From positions 62,001 to 126,000 of the forward strand of contig NZ_JAAAMJ010000002.1 in assembly GCF_010500835.1 (NCBI RefSeq): a stretch of DNA of 64,000 bases, written 5' to 3'. Shown here piece by piece: positions 26,470-36,451 of the stretch (positions are counted from its first letter, which is position 1; every line of letters begins with the position of its first letter). Under the pieces are notes generated by a model. That model was given only the letters and a program-made list of their open reading frames with translations, made no database searches and was not told the origin of the DNA. Source of the DNA: Aurantimonas aggregata. GTDB taxonomy: Bacteria; Pseudomonadota; Alphaproteobacteria; Rhizobiales; Rhizobiaceae. Position numbers and translations under genes: made by a program.

Positions 26470-26853
26470 TCAATCCGGCGTGCTCGTCCCGCTTCCCGGA
26501 GGCCCGCCGGCCGGGCCGGTGCCGGAGGCTCCGCGAATGACGTTGAGAACCCCCGCGGCGAAGCCGATCATCAGGAAGATGATGAGCCCGAAGGGCGACG
26601 TGCCGGCCAGCATGTCGATCAGATAGCCGATCGCCGCGCCGACCAGAATGCCCGCGACAAATTCGCTGGCGATCTTCAGCCCCTGCGCGACGCCCTGCAT
26701 TCCCTGCGATCGGTCCGCCGGTTCGCGGTTTTCCGGAAGCCGCTTCCGCTGGTCGGCGATACGCCTGGCAAGCGCCTCCCGGCGGGCGGCCAGCGCCGCA
26801 TCGTCGACGGGCAGAAGCGTCGGGTCGGGGTCGTTCGGATTGTTCGCCGCCAT
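26470..26853 (-). CDS. atpI: AtpZ/AtpI family F0 assembly protein
   Basis: 127 residues: a charged N-terminus ([15 protein letters not shown]), two membrane helices ([18 protein letters not shown] and [19 protein letters not shown]) and a Gly/Pro-rich tail. AtpI helps assemble the c-ring and may carry Mg or Ca. First gene of the F0 operon, 106 bases before atpB. The ATG at 26853 is chosen; the frame is open to 26907. Confidence 0.88.
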   Translation of the reverse strand: MAANNPNDPDPTLLPVDDAALAARREALARRIADQRKRLPENREPADRSQGMQGVAQGLKIASEFVAGILVGAAIGYLIDMLAGTSPFGLIIFLMIGFAAGVLNVIRGASGTGPAGGPPGSGTSTPD

Positions 26854-26967
26854 CGTGTCGCCTCGCCGTTGCACCCATGCCGGGTGAGCCTCTGCGACGC
26901 TAGGCACCCCGCGGGTTTGCCGTCAATGACGCAGACCCTCGGAGCCTCAGGATGCCGGGGCGTGTCT

Positions 26968-27948
26968 TCAGCGAAAGCCCGCCACCGGACGCGGCACATA
27001 CGGCGCTTCCAGCGCCGCGATCTCATCGGCGGACAGCTCGATCTCCAGCGCCGCCACGGCGTCGTCGAGATGCTGCATCTTGGTGGCGCCGACGATCGGC
27101 GCGGTGACGCCGGGCTTCTGCCGCACCCAAGCGAGCGCCACCTGTGCACGGGGCACGCCACGCGCCGCGGCGACCGTGCCGACCGCCTCGATCACGCCCT
27201 TGTCGGCATCTTCATGCGCCTTGTAGAGCGCCTTGCCGACCTCGTCTGTCTCGGTGCGGTTGGTCGCCTCGCCGAATGGCCGCGTCAGCCGGCCACGCGC
27301 CAGCGGCGACCAGGGAATCACCGCGATCCCCTCGTCGCGGCAGAGCGGCAGCATCTCGCGCTCCTCCTCGCGATAGAGCAGGTTGAGGTGATTCTGCATG
27401 GTCGCGAAGCGGGCCCAGCCGTGCCGATCGGACAGGTGCAGCGCTTTGGCGAACTGCCAGGCGAACATCGAGGACGCGCCGATATAGCGGGCCTTGCCGG
27501 CCTTCACCACGTCGTGGAGCGCCTCGAGCGTCTCCTCGATCGGCGTGCCGTAGTCCCAGCGGTGGATCTGGTAGAGGTCGACATAGTCTGTGCCGAGCCG
27601 CTTCAGGCTGTTGTCGATCTCGGACATGATCGCCTTGCGCGACAGGCCGGCGCCGTTCGGCCCGTCATGCATCCGGTTGAACACCTTGGTGGCGATCACC
27701 AGCTCGTCGCGGTTGCCGAAGTCCTTCAGCGCCCGGCCGACGATCTCCTCGCTGGTGCCGGCCGAATAGGCGTTGGCGGTGTCGAAGAAATTGATGCCGA
27801 GCTCGATCGCCCGTCGGATGAAGGGGCGGCTCTCCTCCTCCGGCATCGACCAGGGATGCGTGCCGGCTTCCGGAACACCGTAGCTCATGCAGCCGAGGCA
27901 GATGGGCGTCACGTCGAGGCCGGTGCGGCCGAGCTTGATCGTCTTCAT
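26968..27948 (-). CDS. Aldo/keto reductase
   Basis: 326 residues in the NADP-dependent (beta/alpha)8 family. It shows the GINFFDTANAYSAGTSEE segment with the active-site Asp and Tyr, then ATKVFNRM with the catalytic Lys, and YQIHRWD with the His. The C-terminal nucleotide loop is GVTAPIVGATK. Relatives are YakC/YajO-like reductases with broad substrate range. The gene stands alone between the F0 operon and the ethanolamine permease, both on the same strand. Confidence 0.88.
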   Translation of the reverse strand: MKTIKLGRTGLDVTPICLGCMSYGVPEAGTHPWSMPEEESRPFIRRAIELGINFFDTANAYSAGTSEEIVGRALKDFGNRDELVIATKVFNRMHDGPNGAGLSRKAIMSEIDNSLKRLGTDYVDLYQIHRWDYGTPIEETLEALHDVVKAGKARYIGASSMFAWQFAKALHLSDRHGWARFATMQNHLNLLYREEEREMLPLCRDEGIAVIPWSPLARGRLTRPFGEATNRTETDEVGKALYKAHEDADKGVIEAVGTVAAARGVPRAQVALAWVRQKPGVTAPIVGATKMQHLDDAVAALEIELSADEIAALEAPYVPRPVAGFR

Positions 27949-28070
27949 GGCGGGCTTCCCTCACGTCGTTCCAGCACGCGGGGTCAGCGCCGCACGCGCG
28001 GCAGGCAAGATAGCGACCTGCGGCGCGAGGGAAAGGCGGCGGCACCTTCGATCACCGCCGCCTCATTCTG

Positions 28071-29585
28071 TCAGATGGCGACGTCGCCCACTGGCGCGGC
28101 ACCCGTCTTCGCGCGCTCCGCCTGTTCGATGGCGAATTCCTCTTCCGGCGAGAGGATCAGGCGGTGCCGGCCGACCAGCGCGAAATAGGCGATGCCGATG
28201 GCGAACCAGATCGCGACCCCGATGACGCCGGCGCGATAGGTCGGGTCGGAAAGCTGGAAGGCCAGCGTCACTGCCGCGATGACGATCGTCGCGACGGCAC
28301 CTGGAATGCCGAAGGGGCTGCGATACGGCCGGGCGATGTCGGCATGGTTGCGGCGCAGCAGGATGAATGAGATCGCCTGGGCGATGTAGGAACACATCGC
28401 CCCGAACACCGCCATGTTGAGCAGCGTCCCGCCGATGATCGCCGAACCCGCATCGGCGCCGAGCCCGACGAACAGCACGAGCATGATCGCCAGGCCGACG
28501 GAAGCACCGACCACCATGGCGAGATACGGCGTCTTGCGCTGGTCGTGGGTGATCGACAGCGCCCGCGGGAAATACCCTGCCCGCGACAGCGAGTAGATCT
28601 GCCGCCCCTGCGCGAAGATGATCGTGTGGAACGAGGCGATCAGCCCGATGATCGCAACGAAGGCGAGCAGCTTGGCGATGCCCGACCCGTAGATCGCGCT
28701 GAAGCCTTCGAGGAGCGGCTCGCCCGAGGAGCCGAGCGCAAAGGAGCCGACGCCCGGCAGCGACGGGTTGAGGAACAGGATCATGAAAGCCGAGACGATC
28801 AGCGTCAGCATGCCGAAGAGGATGCCCTTGGGCATGTCGCGCTTCGGGTCGACCGATTCCTCGGCGGCGAGCGGCAGCTGCTCGATGGCGAGGAACAGCC
28901 AGACGGCGAAGGGCAGAGCGGTCAGCGCGCCGGTGAGACCGAAAGGCAGGAAGGGGCCGTTGCCGCCCTCCAGCAGGCCGCCGCCGGGTGCGATGTCCAG
29001 CGCATTGGCGGCGAAGTCGACATCGGGGATCGCCGAGATCCAGAAGATCACGAGCACCGCCAGCGCCATCAGCGTGACGACCACCGTCACCTTGAACGAC
29101 AATTCGACGCCGACGACGTTAAGGCCGACGAAGAGGATGTAGCCGACGATCCACCAGACCGGCTGGAAGGAAGCGGGCGTTTCGAAGATGCCGGTCAGGT
29201 ACGAGCCGATGAAGAACACGATCACCGCCGGCGTCAGGACGTACTCGACGTTTTCGCAGAGCCCGGTGACGAAGCCGCCCCAGCGGCCCATGGCGGTCCG
29301 CGCGAAGGAGTAGGCGGCGCCGGTGTGCGGCAGCGCCGGCGACATCTCGGCGATCGAGAAGGTCAGCCCGAGATACATGATGGCGATGAGGATGGTGGCG
29401 ATGAACATGCCGCCCCAGCCGCCGGAGGCGAGGCCGAGGTTCCAGCCGGAATAGTGGCCGGAGATCACCGCGCCGACGCCGAGCGCCCACAGCGACCAGA
29501 CGCCGGCGTATTTCTTCAGACTTCGCTTGTCGAAATATCCCGCGTCAGCGGTCTGGTATGAAATGGCTTTGCGTTCAGACAGCAT
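28071..29585 (-). CDS. eat: Ethanolamine permease (APC superfamily)
   Basis: 504 residues, about 12 membrane helices. The N-terminal WALGVGAVISGHYSGWNLGLASGGWGG and the following AEMSPALPHTGAAYSFAR match the ethanolamine permease branch of the amino acid-polyamine-choline transporters. Its position just downstream of eutBC on the same strand, with a 98-base gap, supports ethanolamine as substrate. No regulator or other eut gene is present here. Confidence 0.87.
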   Translation of the reverse strand: MLSERKAISYQTADAGYFDKRSLKKYAGVWSLWALGVGAVISGHYSGWNLGLASGGWGGMFIATILIAIMYLGLTFSIAEMSPALPHTGAAYSFARTAMGRWGGFVTGLCENVEYVLTPAVIVFFIGSYLTGIFETPASFQPVWWIVGYILFVGLNVVGVELSFKVTVVVTLMALAVLVIFWISAIPDVDFAANALDIAPGGGLLEGGNGPFLPFGLTGALTALPFAVWLFLAIEQLPLAAEESVDPKRDMPKGILFGMLTLIVSAFMILFLNPSLPGVGSFALGSSGEPLLEGFSAIYGSGIAKLLAFVAIIGLIASFHTIIFAQGRQIYSLSRAGYFPRALSITHDQRKTPYLAMVVGASVGLAIMLVLFVGLGADAGSAIIGGTLLNMAVFGAMCSYIAQAISFILLRRNHADIARPYRSPFGIPGAVATIVIAAVTLAFQLSDPTYRAGVIGVAIWFAIGIAYFALVGRHRLILSPEEEFAIEQAERAKTGAAPVGDVAI

Positions 29586-29683
29586 GGCAGCAGATCCCCG
29601 GTGAAGCCTCCCGAAGCGATACGATCACTGAATCGTTATGGCGTCAATCTGGGCAGTTCTCCATCAGCCCAATGACTGTGCAT

Positions 29684-30481
29684 TCATCCTGAGGAGAGGA
29701 GCGGCGCGGATGTCGACTCGCTGGTGAGCCGGTCGTCGCCGTCGTCCTTGAGTCCGACGCCCGAGAGCCCGAGTTCGTGCGAACGCTGGATCAGGGCGAG
29801 GAGTTTCTCCACAGCCGCTGCCGGGCTGAAACCGCGATCGCGGATATTGGAGACGCAATTGCGGTCTGCGTCGCTGCGTCCGGGCCGCGGTCCGAAGGTC
29901 AGGTAGGCGCCGAGACTGTCGGCAGCCGACAGGCCGGGCCGCTCGCCGACCAGCATCAGCGCGATCCGGGCACCCAAAGCCTCGCCGATCGGGTCGGACA
30001 AAGCAACGCGCGCATGGCTGGCGACGACCACCGGTGCGGCGGTCCAAGCGTCTGGCAGTCGTTCGAGGATCCCCGCGGCGACTTCGGCGCCGTAGCTGTT
30101 GGCAGCAAAGGCCGACAGGCCGTCGGCGATGATGAGCACCAGGTCGTGTGGACCGGGCGTCTGGCGGAGCAGGGCAGCGGATTCCGGCGCTAGCAGCCGC
30201 CCGAGATCCGGGCGCCGAAGATAGGTCGGTCGGTCCGGCGCCTGGCTTTCGACGCGTAGCGAGGAATGACCGGAAGCCGCCAGCGCCGCCGCGACGCCAA
30301 CGACGTCGAATGCGGCATGGACCGCGTCGCGCGCCGCGGCATGGGCCTCGGCAAAGTCGAGATGCGCCGCGGTCGGCAGCCCGGCGCCGAACCGGCCGAG
30401 GGCGATGCGCGCGTCGGTATGGCGCCGCAGCCGCGCCAGCGGATGGGGTCCGCCCTGCCCCGGCTTGCGCAGGTCGCTCAT
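29684..30481 (-). CDS. eutC: Ethanolamine ammonia-lyase small subunit
   Basis: 265 residues. Together with EutB it forms the cobalamin-dependent lyase that splits ethanolamine into acetaldehyde and ammonia. DLVLIIADGLSAFAANSYG and ALMLVGERPGLSAADSLGAYLTFGPRPG are the conserved EutC blocks that grip adenosylcobalamin; the C-terminus carries CVSNIRDRGF. Its start overlaps the eutB stop by four bases. Confidence 0.95.
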   Translation of the reverse strand: MSDLRKPGQGGPHPLARLRRHTDARIALGRFGAGLPTAAHLDFAEAHAAARDAVHAAFDVVGVAAALAASGHSSLRVESQAPDRPTYLRRPDLGRLLAPESAALLRQTPGPHDLVLIIADGLSAFAANSYGAEVAAGILERLPDAWTAAPVVVASHARVALSDPIGEALGARIALMLVGERPGLSAADSLGAYLTFGPRPGRSDADRNCVSNIRDRGFSPAAAVEKLLALIQRSHELGLSGVGLKDDGDDRLTSESTSAPLLSSG

Positions 30482-31839
30482 TCGGCGGCCTCCAGCAGCT
30501 GCGCCCTCGCGGCCAGCATCAGCGACCCGTCGGCTGGATTCAGGAAACCCTCCCGGTTGAAGATCCCTGCATCCATCAGCCAGGTCTCGAACTCCGGCGA
30601 GGGGCGCAGACCGAGCACCCGGCGGACATAGGCGGCGTCGTGGAAGGAGGTCGACTGGTAGTTCAGCATGACGTCGTCCGAGCCCGGCACCCCCATGACG
30701 AAATTGACGCCGGCGACGGCGAGCAGCGTCAGGAGATTGTCCATATCGTCCTGGTCGGCCTCGGCGTGGTTGGTGTAGCAGACGTCGACGCCCATCGGCA
30801 CGCCGAGCAGCTTGCCGCAGAAATGGTCCTCCAGCCCGGCGCGGATGATTTCCTTGCCGTCATAGAGATATTCCGGGCCGATGAAGCCGACGACGGTGTT
30901 GACCAGCAGCGGATCGAATTCGCGCGCCACCGCATAGGCCCGCGCCTCCATGGTCTGCTGGTCCATGCCGTGATGGGCATTGGCTGACAGGGCCGAGCCC
31001 TGGCCGGTCTCGAAGTACATGACGTTGTCGCCGACCGTGCCGCGCCGCAGCCCGCGCGCGGCGTCGTGTGCTTCCTTCAGCATCGCAAGGGAGATGCCGA
31101 AGGAGGCGTTGGCCTTCTGCGAGCCCGCCACTGACTGGAAGACCAGGTCGACGGGCGCCGCCCGGTTCATCGCGTCGATCGCCGTCGTGACATGGGCCAG
31201 CACGCAGGACTGCACCGGGCAGCCGAGGCGCAGGCGCAGTTCCTCGATCAGCTCGAGCAGGCGGCGCATGGCCGACGGGCTGTCGGTGGCCGGGTTGATG
31301 CCGATCACCGCGTCGCCGCAGCCGAAGGCCAGGCCGTCGACAATCGAGGCCGCGACGCCGCGCGGGTCGTCGGTCGGATGGTTGGGCTGGATGCGGACCG
31401 ACAAGCGCCCCGGCAGGCCCACGGTCGTGCGAAAGGCGGTGACGACGGGTCGCTTGCGGGCAATCGCGATCAGATCCTGGTTTCGGCAGATCTTGGCGAT
31501 CGCCGCGACCATTTCCGGGGTCAGCGCCCATTTGAGCGCGGCGATGGCGGGCGGCGTCGCATCGTCCGAGAGCAGCCATTCGCGCATCTCGCCGACCGAC
31601 CAGCCGGCGATCGGCCGAAACGAATCGGCATCGTGCTGGCGCAGGATCAGCGCCGAAACGTCGTCTTCCTCCGGATCGATCAGCGGCGCTTCGAGAATGG
31701 CGCCGAGCGTCGTATCGGCCAGCTGGCGCTGGGCCTTCACCCGCTCCTGCCGGGTCGCCGCCGCGATTTCCGCCAGGAAGTCGCCGGAGCGGGCGGGGGA
31801 GGCCTTGGCGAGCAGGGTCTTGAGGTCTTCGCCGGACAT
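30478..31839 (-). CDS. eutB: Ethanolamine ammonia-lyase large subunit
   Basis: 453 residues, the (beta/alpha)8 catalytic subunit. Conserved blocks include FRTTVGLPGRLSVRIQPNHP, DGLAFGCGDAVIGINPATDS and YFETGQGSALSANAHHGMDQ, with the substrate-site residues, and MGVDVCYTNHAEADQDDMD. Begins at the ATG at 31839, preceded by GGAGGAACGATC, a strong ribosome site; the frame is open to 32001 but that enters the copA promoter. First gene of eutB-eutC-permease. Confidence 0.95.
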   Translation of the reverse strand: MSGEDLKTLLAKASPARSGDFLAEIAAATRQERVKAQRQLADTTLGAILEAPLIDPEEDDVSALILRQHDADSFRPIAGWSVGEMREWLLSDDATPPAIAALKWALTPEMVAAIAKICRNQDLIAIARKRPVVTAFRTTVGLPGRLSVRIQPNHPTDDPRGVAASIVDGLAFGCGDAVIGINPATDSPSAMRRLLELIEELRLRLGCPVQSCVLAHVTTAIDAMNRAAPVDLVFQSVAGSQKANASFGISLAMLKEAHDAARGLRRGTVGDNVMYFETGQGSALSANAHHGMDQQTMEARAYAVAREFDPLLVNTVVGFIGPEYLYDGKEIIRAGLEDHFCGKLLGVPMGVDVCYTNHAEADQDDMDNLLTLLAVAGVNFVMGVPGSDDVMLNYQSTSFHDAAYVRRVLGLRPSPEFETWLMDAGIFNREGFLNPADGSLMLAARAQLLEAAE

Positions 31840-31946
31840 GATCGTTCCTCCGGTCGCATATCGGCCCAAAGGCCACTCTGACGCATCTGAAGGCAAGAGC
31901 TGCGTCCGGTCAATTTGCGGGCAGCGCCCCCTGAACACGTCCGCCC

Positions 31947-31977
31947 TTGACCTTCCAGTCAGGGGAAGCCCCATCTG
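31947..31977 (+). promoter_or_regulatory. CueR/HmrR-type operator-promoter of the copper ATPase
   Basis: TTGACC (31947-31952) serves as -35; inside the long spacer the dyad CCTTCC-N7-GGAAG (31951-31968) has the same arms and 7-base gap as MerR-family copper operators such as E. coli copA. A 19-base spacer leads to CATCTG (31972-31977), a weak -10. The over-long spacer is the hallmark of MerR activation. The copA start codon is 27 bases further on. Confidence 0.8.
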
Positions 31978-32003
31978 CCGGTAACGCGCAAGGAACGACA
32001 AAC

Positions 32004-34511
32004 ATGACGATGGCGAAGACGCACGATCATTCGGCCTGTGGGGCGGCTACGCAGGAACCCGCGCTGGTTCGCGACCCCGTGTGCGAGATGACCGTGGACC
32101 CCAACGCCGGCAAGCCGCATCTGCATCATGCCGACCGGGTCTTCCACTTCTGCTCGGAAAGCTGCCGCGACAAGTTCGAGGCGGCGCCGGACGACTATCT
32201 CACGGCGAAGGACCCGGTCTGCGGCATGGATGTCGACCGCGCCAGCGCCCGGCACATGGCCAAGCATCAGGGCGAGCGCTTCTATTTCTGCTCGGCGGGC
32301 TGCCAGAAACGTTTCGAGGCGGCGCCCGAGCAGTATCTCGGCGATCGCCCTGCCCCCGCTCCGGCCCCCGCCGGCACCCAATATACCTGCCCGATGCACC
32401 CGGAGATCGTCCGCGACGCGCCCGGCGACTGCCCGAAATGCGGCATGGCGCTGGAGCCGATGGGCGTTCCGACCGGCGACGAGGGCCCCAATCCGGAGCT
32501 GGTCGACTTCACCCGCCGGCTCTGGGTCAGCGCCCTTTGCGCCATCCCGCTGCTGATCCTGACCATGGGGCCGATGGTCGGGCTGCCGGTCCGCGAATGG
32601 ATCGGCGAGCAGACCGCCGTCTACGCCGAGTTCCTGCTGGCGACCCCGGTGGTGCTCTGGGCGGCACTGCCCTTCTTCAAGCGGGGCTGGGCGTCGATCG
32701 TCAACCGCTCGCCCAACATGTGGACGCTGATCTCGCTCGGCGTCGGCGCCGCCTATGGCTACAGCCTCGTCGCGACGTTCCTGCCGGACCTCTTCCCCGC
32801 CTCGTTCCGCACCGGGATGGCGATGGACGGCATGGGCCATGCCGGCGTCGTGCCGGTCTATTTCGAGGCGGCGGCAGTCATCGTCGCGCTGATCTTCGTC
32901 GGCCAGGTGCTGGAGCTGAAGGCGCGCGAGCGCACCGGTTCGGCGATCCGCGCGCTGATGGACCTCGCGCCGAAGACAGCACGGCGGCTCGGCGCCAATG
33001 GCGGCGAAGAGGACGTGCCGCTGAACGCCATCGCCAGCGGCGACCGGCTGCGGGTACGGCCGGGCGAAGCCGTGCCGGTCGACGGCACGGTCGTTGAAGG
33101 CCGTTCCTCGATCGACGAATCGATGCTCACCGGAGAGCCGGTGCCGGTGGAGAAGAGCGCCGGCGACAGGGTCACCGGCGGCACGCTGAACCGCACCGGC
33201 TCCTTCGTCATGAAGGCGGAGGCCGTCGGCGCCGATACCACCCTGTCGCGCATCGTCGCGATGGTGGCGACGGCGCAGCGATCCCGCGCGCCGATCCAAG
33301 GCCTCGCCGACCGGGTCGCCGGCTATTTCGTGCCGGCCGTCGTTCTCGTCGCGATCATCGCCTTCGCCGTCTGGGCGCTGGTCGGCCCGCCGCCGGCGAT
33401 GATCCATGCCCTGATCGCCGCCGTCTCGGTGCTGATCATCGCCTGCCCCTGCGCGCTGGGTCTGGCGACGCCGATGTCGATCATGACGGCGACCGGGCGC
33501 GGCGCATCGGCGGGCGTGCTGATCAAGGACGCCGAGGCGCTGGAGCGCTTCGCCGGGATCGACACGCTGGTGATCGACAAGACCGGCACGCTCACGGAAG
33601 GGCGGCCGCGCCTCACCGACGTGGTAGCGGTGGACGGCGACGAGACGGCTTTCCTGTCGGCTGCCGCCAGCCTCGAACGCGGCTCGGAGCATCCGCTGGC
33701 CGAGGCGATCGTCGCGGGCGCGAGGGGTCGCGGGGCTGAACTGTCCGATGCCACGGATTTCGACGCGATCACCGGCAAGGGCGTGCGCGGCACGGTGGGC
33801 GGGGCCACCGTCGTGCTCGGCAACCGCGCCATGCTGGAAGCCGAAGGCATCGACGCGGCGTCGCTCGACGAGGCCGCGCGCGGCATGGAAACCGACGGCA
33901 AGACGGTGATGTTCGTCGGCATCGAAGGTCGGGCCGCCGGCCTCCTGGCCGTCTCCGACACGATCAAGCCGACCACGGAGGCCGCCATCCGGGCGCTGCA
34001 CGACAGCGGTATGCGGATCGTGATGGCGACCGGCGACAACGAGCGGACCGCGCAGGCCGTCGCCCGGACGCTCGGCATCGACGAGGTTCGGGCCGGGCTC
34101 TCGCCGGAGGCGAAGCAGGCGCTGGTGGAGGATCTGCGGGCCTCTGGCGCCAAGGCCGCGGTGGCCGGCGACGGCGTCAACGACGCGCCGGCCCTCGCCG
34201 CCGCCGATGTCGGCATCGCCATGGGGACCGGCGCCGACGTGGCGGTCGAGAGCGCCGGCATCACGCTGGTGAAGGGCGACCTGAACGGCATCGTTCGCGC
34301 ACGCCGGCTGGCGCAGGCGACGATCCGCAATATCCGTCAGAACCTGTTCTTCGCCTTCGTCTACAACGCGGCCGGCGTGCCGATCGCCGCGGGCATCCTC
34401 TATCCGGTCTTCGGCCTGCTGCTGTCGCCGATGCTGGCGGCTGCGGCGATGAGCCTGTCCTCGGTATCGGTCATCGCCAACGCGTTGCGACTACGGACGG
34501 TGAAGCTCTGA
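32004..34511 (+). CDS. copA: Copper-exporting P1B-type ATPase with two YHS domains
   Basis: 835 residues. The N-terminus has two YHS domains (about residues 24-62 and 70-111, each with a PVCxM and FCSxxC metal pair) and a small heavy-metal-binding domain (about 127-153, YTCPMHPEI...CPKCGMAL) in place of the common ferredoxin-like HMA domains. Then come eight helices, the TGEP actuator loop, the CPC metal site ([11 protein letters not shown]), DKTGTLTEG with the phosphorylated Asp, SEHPLAEAI and [26 protein letters not shown] and [16 protein letters not shown] mark it as Cu(I)-type. Driven by the operator just upstream; no cueR or chaperone lies in the window. Convergent with mmsB, 9 bases apart. 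Confidence 0.92.
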   Translation: MTMAKTHDHSACGAATQEPALVRDPVCEMTVDPNAGKPHLHHADRVFHFCSESCRDKFEAAPDDYLTAKDPVCGMDVDRASARHMAKHQGERFYFCSAGCQKRFEAAPEQYLGDRPAPAPAPAGTQYTCPMHPEIVRDAPGDCPKCGMALEPMGVPTGDEGPNPELVDFTRRLWVSALCAIPLLILTMGPMVGLPVREWIGEQTAVYAEFLLATPVVLWAALPFFKRGWASIVNRSPNMWTLISLGVGAAYGYSLVATFLPDLFPASFRTGMAMDGMGHAGVVPVYFEAAAVIVALIFVGQVLELKARERTGSAIRALMDLAPKTARRLGANGGEEDVPLNAIASGDRLRVRPGEAVPVDGTVVEGRSSIDESMLTGEPVPVEKSAGDRVTGGTLNRTGSFVMKAEAVGADTTLSRIVAMVATAQRSRAPIQGLADRVAGYFVPAVVLVAIIAFAVWALVGPPPAMIHALIAAVSVLIIACPCALGLATPMSIMTATGRGASAGVLIKDAEALERFAGIDTLVIDKTGTLTEGRPRLTDVVAVDGDETAFLSAAASLERGSEHPLAEAIVAGARGRGAELSDATDFDAITGKGVRGTVGGATVVLGNRAMLEAEGIDAASLDEAARGMETDGKTVMFVGIEGRAAGLLAVSDTIKPTTEAAIRALHDSGMRIVMATGDNERTAQAVARTLGIDEVRAGLSPEAKQALVEDLRASGAKAAVAGDGVNDAPALAAADVGIAMGTGADVAVESAGITLVKGDLNGIVRARRLAQATIRNIRQNLFFAFVYNAAGVPIAAGILYPVFGLLLSPMLAAAAMSLSSVSVIANALRLRTVKL

Positions 34512-34520
34512 CCGATCGGC

Positions 34521-35381
34521 CTACCGTGCCGTCAGCTTCTCGAGGATCGCCGAGAAATCCCGGCCTTTTCCGCCCGCCTCGACGAAACCTGCGTAGATGT
34601 CGCGGGCGTGCCGGCCGAGCTCGGTCGCGGCGCCCGACACATCGGCGGCTTCCTGCGACAGGTTCAGGTCCTTCAGCATCAGCTCGGCGGCAAAGCCCGG
34701 CCTGTAGTCGTTGTCGGCCGGGCTCTTCGGTCCGATGCCCGGCGCCGGGCAATAGGTGTTGAGCGACCAGCAGGAGCCGGACGAGGTCGAGGCGACGTCG
34801 AACATCGCCTGCCGGTCGAGGCCCAGACGATCGGCCAGGTGGAAGGCCTCGCAGACGCCGATCATCGAGATGCCGAGGATCATGTTGTTGCAGATCTTCG
34901 CGGCCTGGCCGGCGCCGGCCTCGCCGCAGAGAACCGCCTTCTGGCCCATGATCTCGAAGAGCGGCTGGCCCTTCGCGAAGGCGTCCGCGCCGCCGCCGAC
35001 CATGAAGGTCAGCGTGCCGGCCGCCGCGCCGCCGGTGCCGCCGGAGACCGGCGCGTCGAGCGACAGGAGCCCGGCATCAAGCGCTATGCCATGGACGGCG
35101 CGGGCGCTATCTACATCGACGGTCGAGCAGTCGACCAGCAACGCGCCCGGCTCGGCCAGCCGGGCGATGTCATCATGCACGGCGCGCACGATCGCGCCGT
35201 TCGGCAGCATGGTGATAACCGCCGCCTGGCCTCGCACCGCGCCTTCCAGCGTCTCGGCGACGATGACCCTCTCCGCCGTCACGCCGGCCGGATCGTAGCC
35301 AGTCACCATGTGGCCGGCCTTCGCCAGATTGGTGGCCATCGGCGCGCCCATGTTGCCGAGACCGACAAAACCGATCTTCAT
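34521..35381 (-). CDS. mmsB: 3-hydroxyisobutyrate dehydrogenase
   Basis: 286 residues. NAD-binding GFVGLGNMGAPMATNLAKAGH at the N-terminus, substrate loop DAPVSGGTGGAAAGTL and the catalytic lysine in GAGQAAKICNNM. Converts 3-hydroxyisobutyrate to methylmalonate semialdehyde in valine breakdown. Its ATG overlaps the stop of the upstream hydrolase by four bases, so it is the third gene of a coupled operon. mmsA, the next enzyme, is not in the window. Confidence 0.92.
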   Translation of the reverse strand: MKIGFVGLGNMGAPMATNLAKAGHMVTGYDPAGVTAERVIVAETLEGAVRGQAAVITMLPNGAIVRAVHDDIARLAEPGALLVDCSTVDVDSARAVHGIALDAGLLSLDAPVSGGTGGAAAGTLTFMVGGGADAFAKGQPLFEIMGQKAVLCGEAGAGQAAKICNNMILGISMIGVCEAFHLADRLGLDRQAMFDVASTSSGSCWSLNTYCPAPGIGPKSPADNDYRPGFAAELMLKDLNLSQEAADVSGAATELGRHARDIYAGFVEAGGKGRDFSAILEKLTAR

Positions 35382-36451
35382 GGCCGTTCCTCCCCGTTGT
35401 CTTCGAATGTGAGTTCGGCGTCGCGAAGGGGCGCAAGCATGGCCTCGACCCGCCTCGCCGGCAGGTCCTCCAGCCGCGCCACCGACCATCGCGGGGTTCG
35501 GTCCTTGTCGATCACTGCGGCGCGGATGCCTTCCTGCAGATCACCGTATTCCTGGCTGCGGAAGGTGAAGCGGTATTCGTGGCGGAGCGCCGTCTCGATG
35601 GTCGGGTCCCGCCTGACCGTCCGGATGATCGCCAGCGTCGCCGCGACGGATAGCGGCGAGCCCTTGCGGATCGCCTCCAGGGTCTGCGCCGCGAAGGCGC
35701 TGCCATCGGCCGAGAGGCCTCCAACGAGCACCGCCGCGTCGGAGGCCTCGAAGAGGCGGTCGATGACCGTGCGTCGTTCCGCGAGCACGCCCGCGTCGGC
35801 AGGGGCCATGGAATAGATTTCGCTCACGCCCGGATCGCCGATCTCGACAAGGCGCGCCACGAGTTCCGCTAGCCGGTCGGACGCTACGGCGACATCGGCG
35901 AAGCCCGCGAGAATGGCGTCCGCGGCACCCATGCGAAAACCGGTCAGGCCGAGATACTCGCCGAGCCGGCCGGGCGCGGTGGCGAGGAGCAGCGAGGCGC
36001 CGACATCCGGCACGAGGCCGATGGCGCATTCGGGCATGGCGACCATCGAGCGCTCGGTGACGATCCGGTGGCTGCCATGCGCGGACAGGCCGACGCCACC
36101 GCCCATGACGATGCCGTCCATCAGCGCGACGAAGGGCTTGGGGTAATGGCGAATGAGCCTGTTGAGACGATATTCCTCGGCCCAGAAGCGCCGCCCGGCG
36201 CCGAGATCGCCGGCAAGCCCACGCCGATAGAGTTCGGCGATGTCGCCGCCGGCGCAGAAGGCGCGGTCGCCGGCCGCATCGATGACGACCAGCGCGACGC
36301 GCCCGTCGCTCTCCCATGCCCGCAGCGCCGCCTCGATCGCCACCACCATGCCGTGGTTCAGGGCGTTGAGGGCCTGCGGGCGGTTGAGCGTGATGCGCCC
36401 TGCCCGGCCTTCGATCCGGATCAGGACATCAGCTTGCGATCTTTCGCTCAT
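35378..36451 (-). CDS. 3-hydroxyisobutyryl-CoA hydrolase (crotonase family)
   Basis: 357 residues of the crotonase fold. GRITLNRPQALNALNHGM, AFCAGGDIAELYRRG (CoA-binding and oxyanion loop), GIVMGGGVGLSAHGSHR and MPECAIGLVPDVGAS with its conserved Glu/Asp match the HIBCH subgroup, which has about 350 residues, over the 260-residue hydratases. Catalyses the third valine step. Linked by four-base overlaps to both neighbours (acyl-CoA dehydrogenase and mmsB). Confidence 0.9.
   Translation of the reverse strand: MSERSQADVLIRIEGRAGRITLNRPQALNALNHGMVVAIEAALRAWESDGRVALVVIDAAGDRAFCAGGDIAELYRRGLAGDLGAGRRFWAEEYRLNRLIRHYPKPFVALMDGIVMGGGVGLSAHGSHRIVTERSMVAMPECAIGLVPDVGASLLLATAPGRLGEYLGLTGFRMGAADAILAGFADVAVASDRLAELVARLVEIGDPGVSEIYSMAPADAGVLAERRTVIDRLFEASDAAVLVGGLSADGSAFAAQTLEAIRKGSPLSVAATLAIIRTVRRDPTIETALRHEYRFTFRSQEYGDLQEGIRAAVIDKDRTPRWSVARLEDLPARRVEAMLAPLRDAELTFEDNGEERP

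Noticed and set aside
31959-34001. A 680-codon open frame on the minus strand
   Set aside because: Shadow of the copper ATPase gene with Arg/His/Asp-rich sequence and no recognisable domain.
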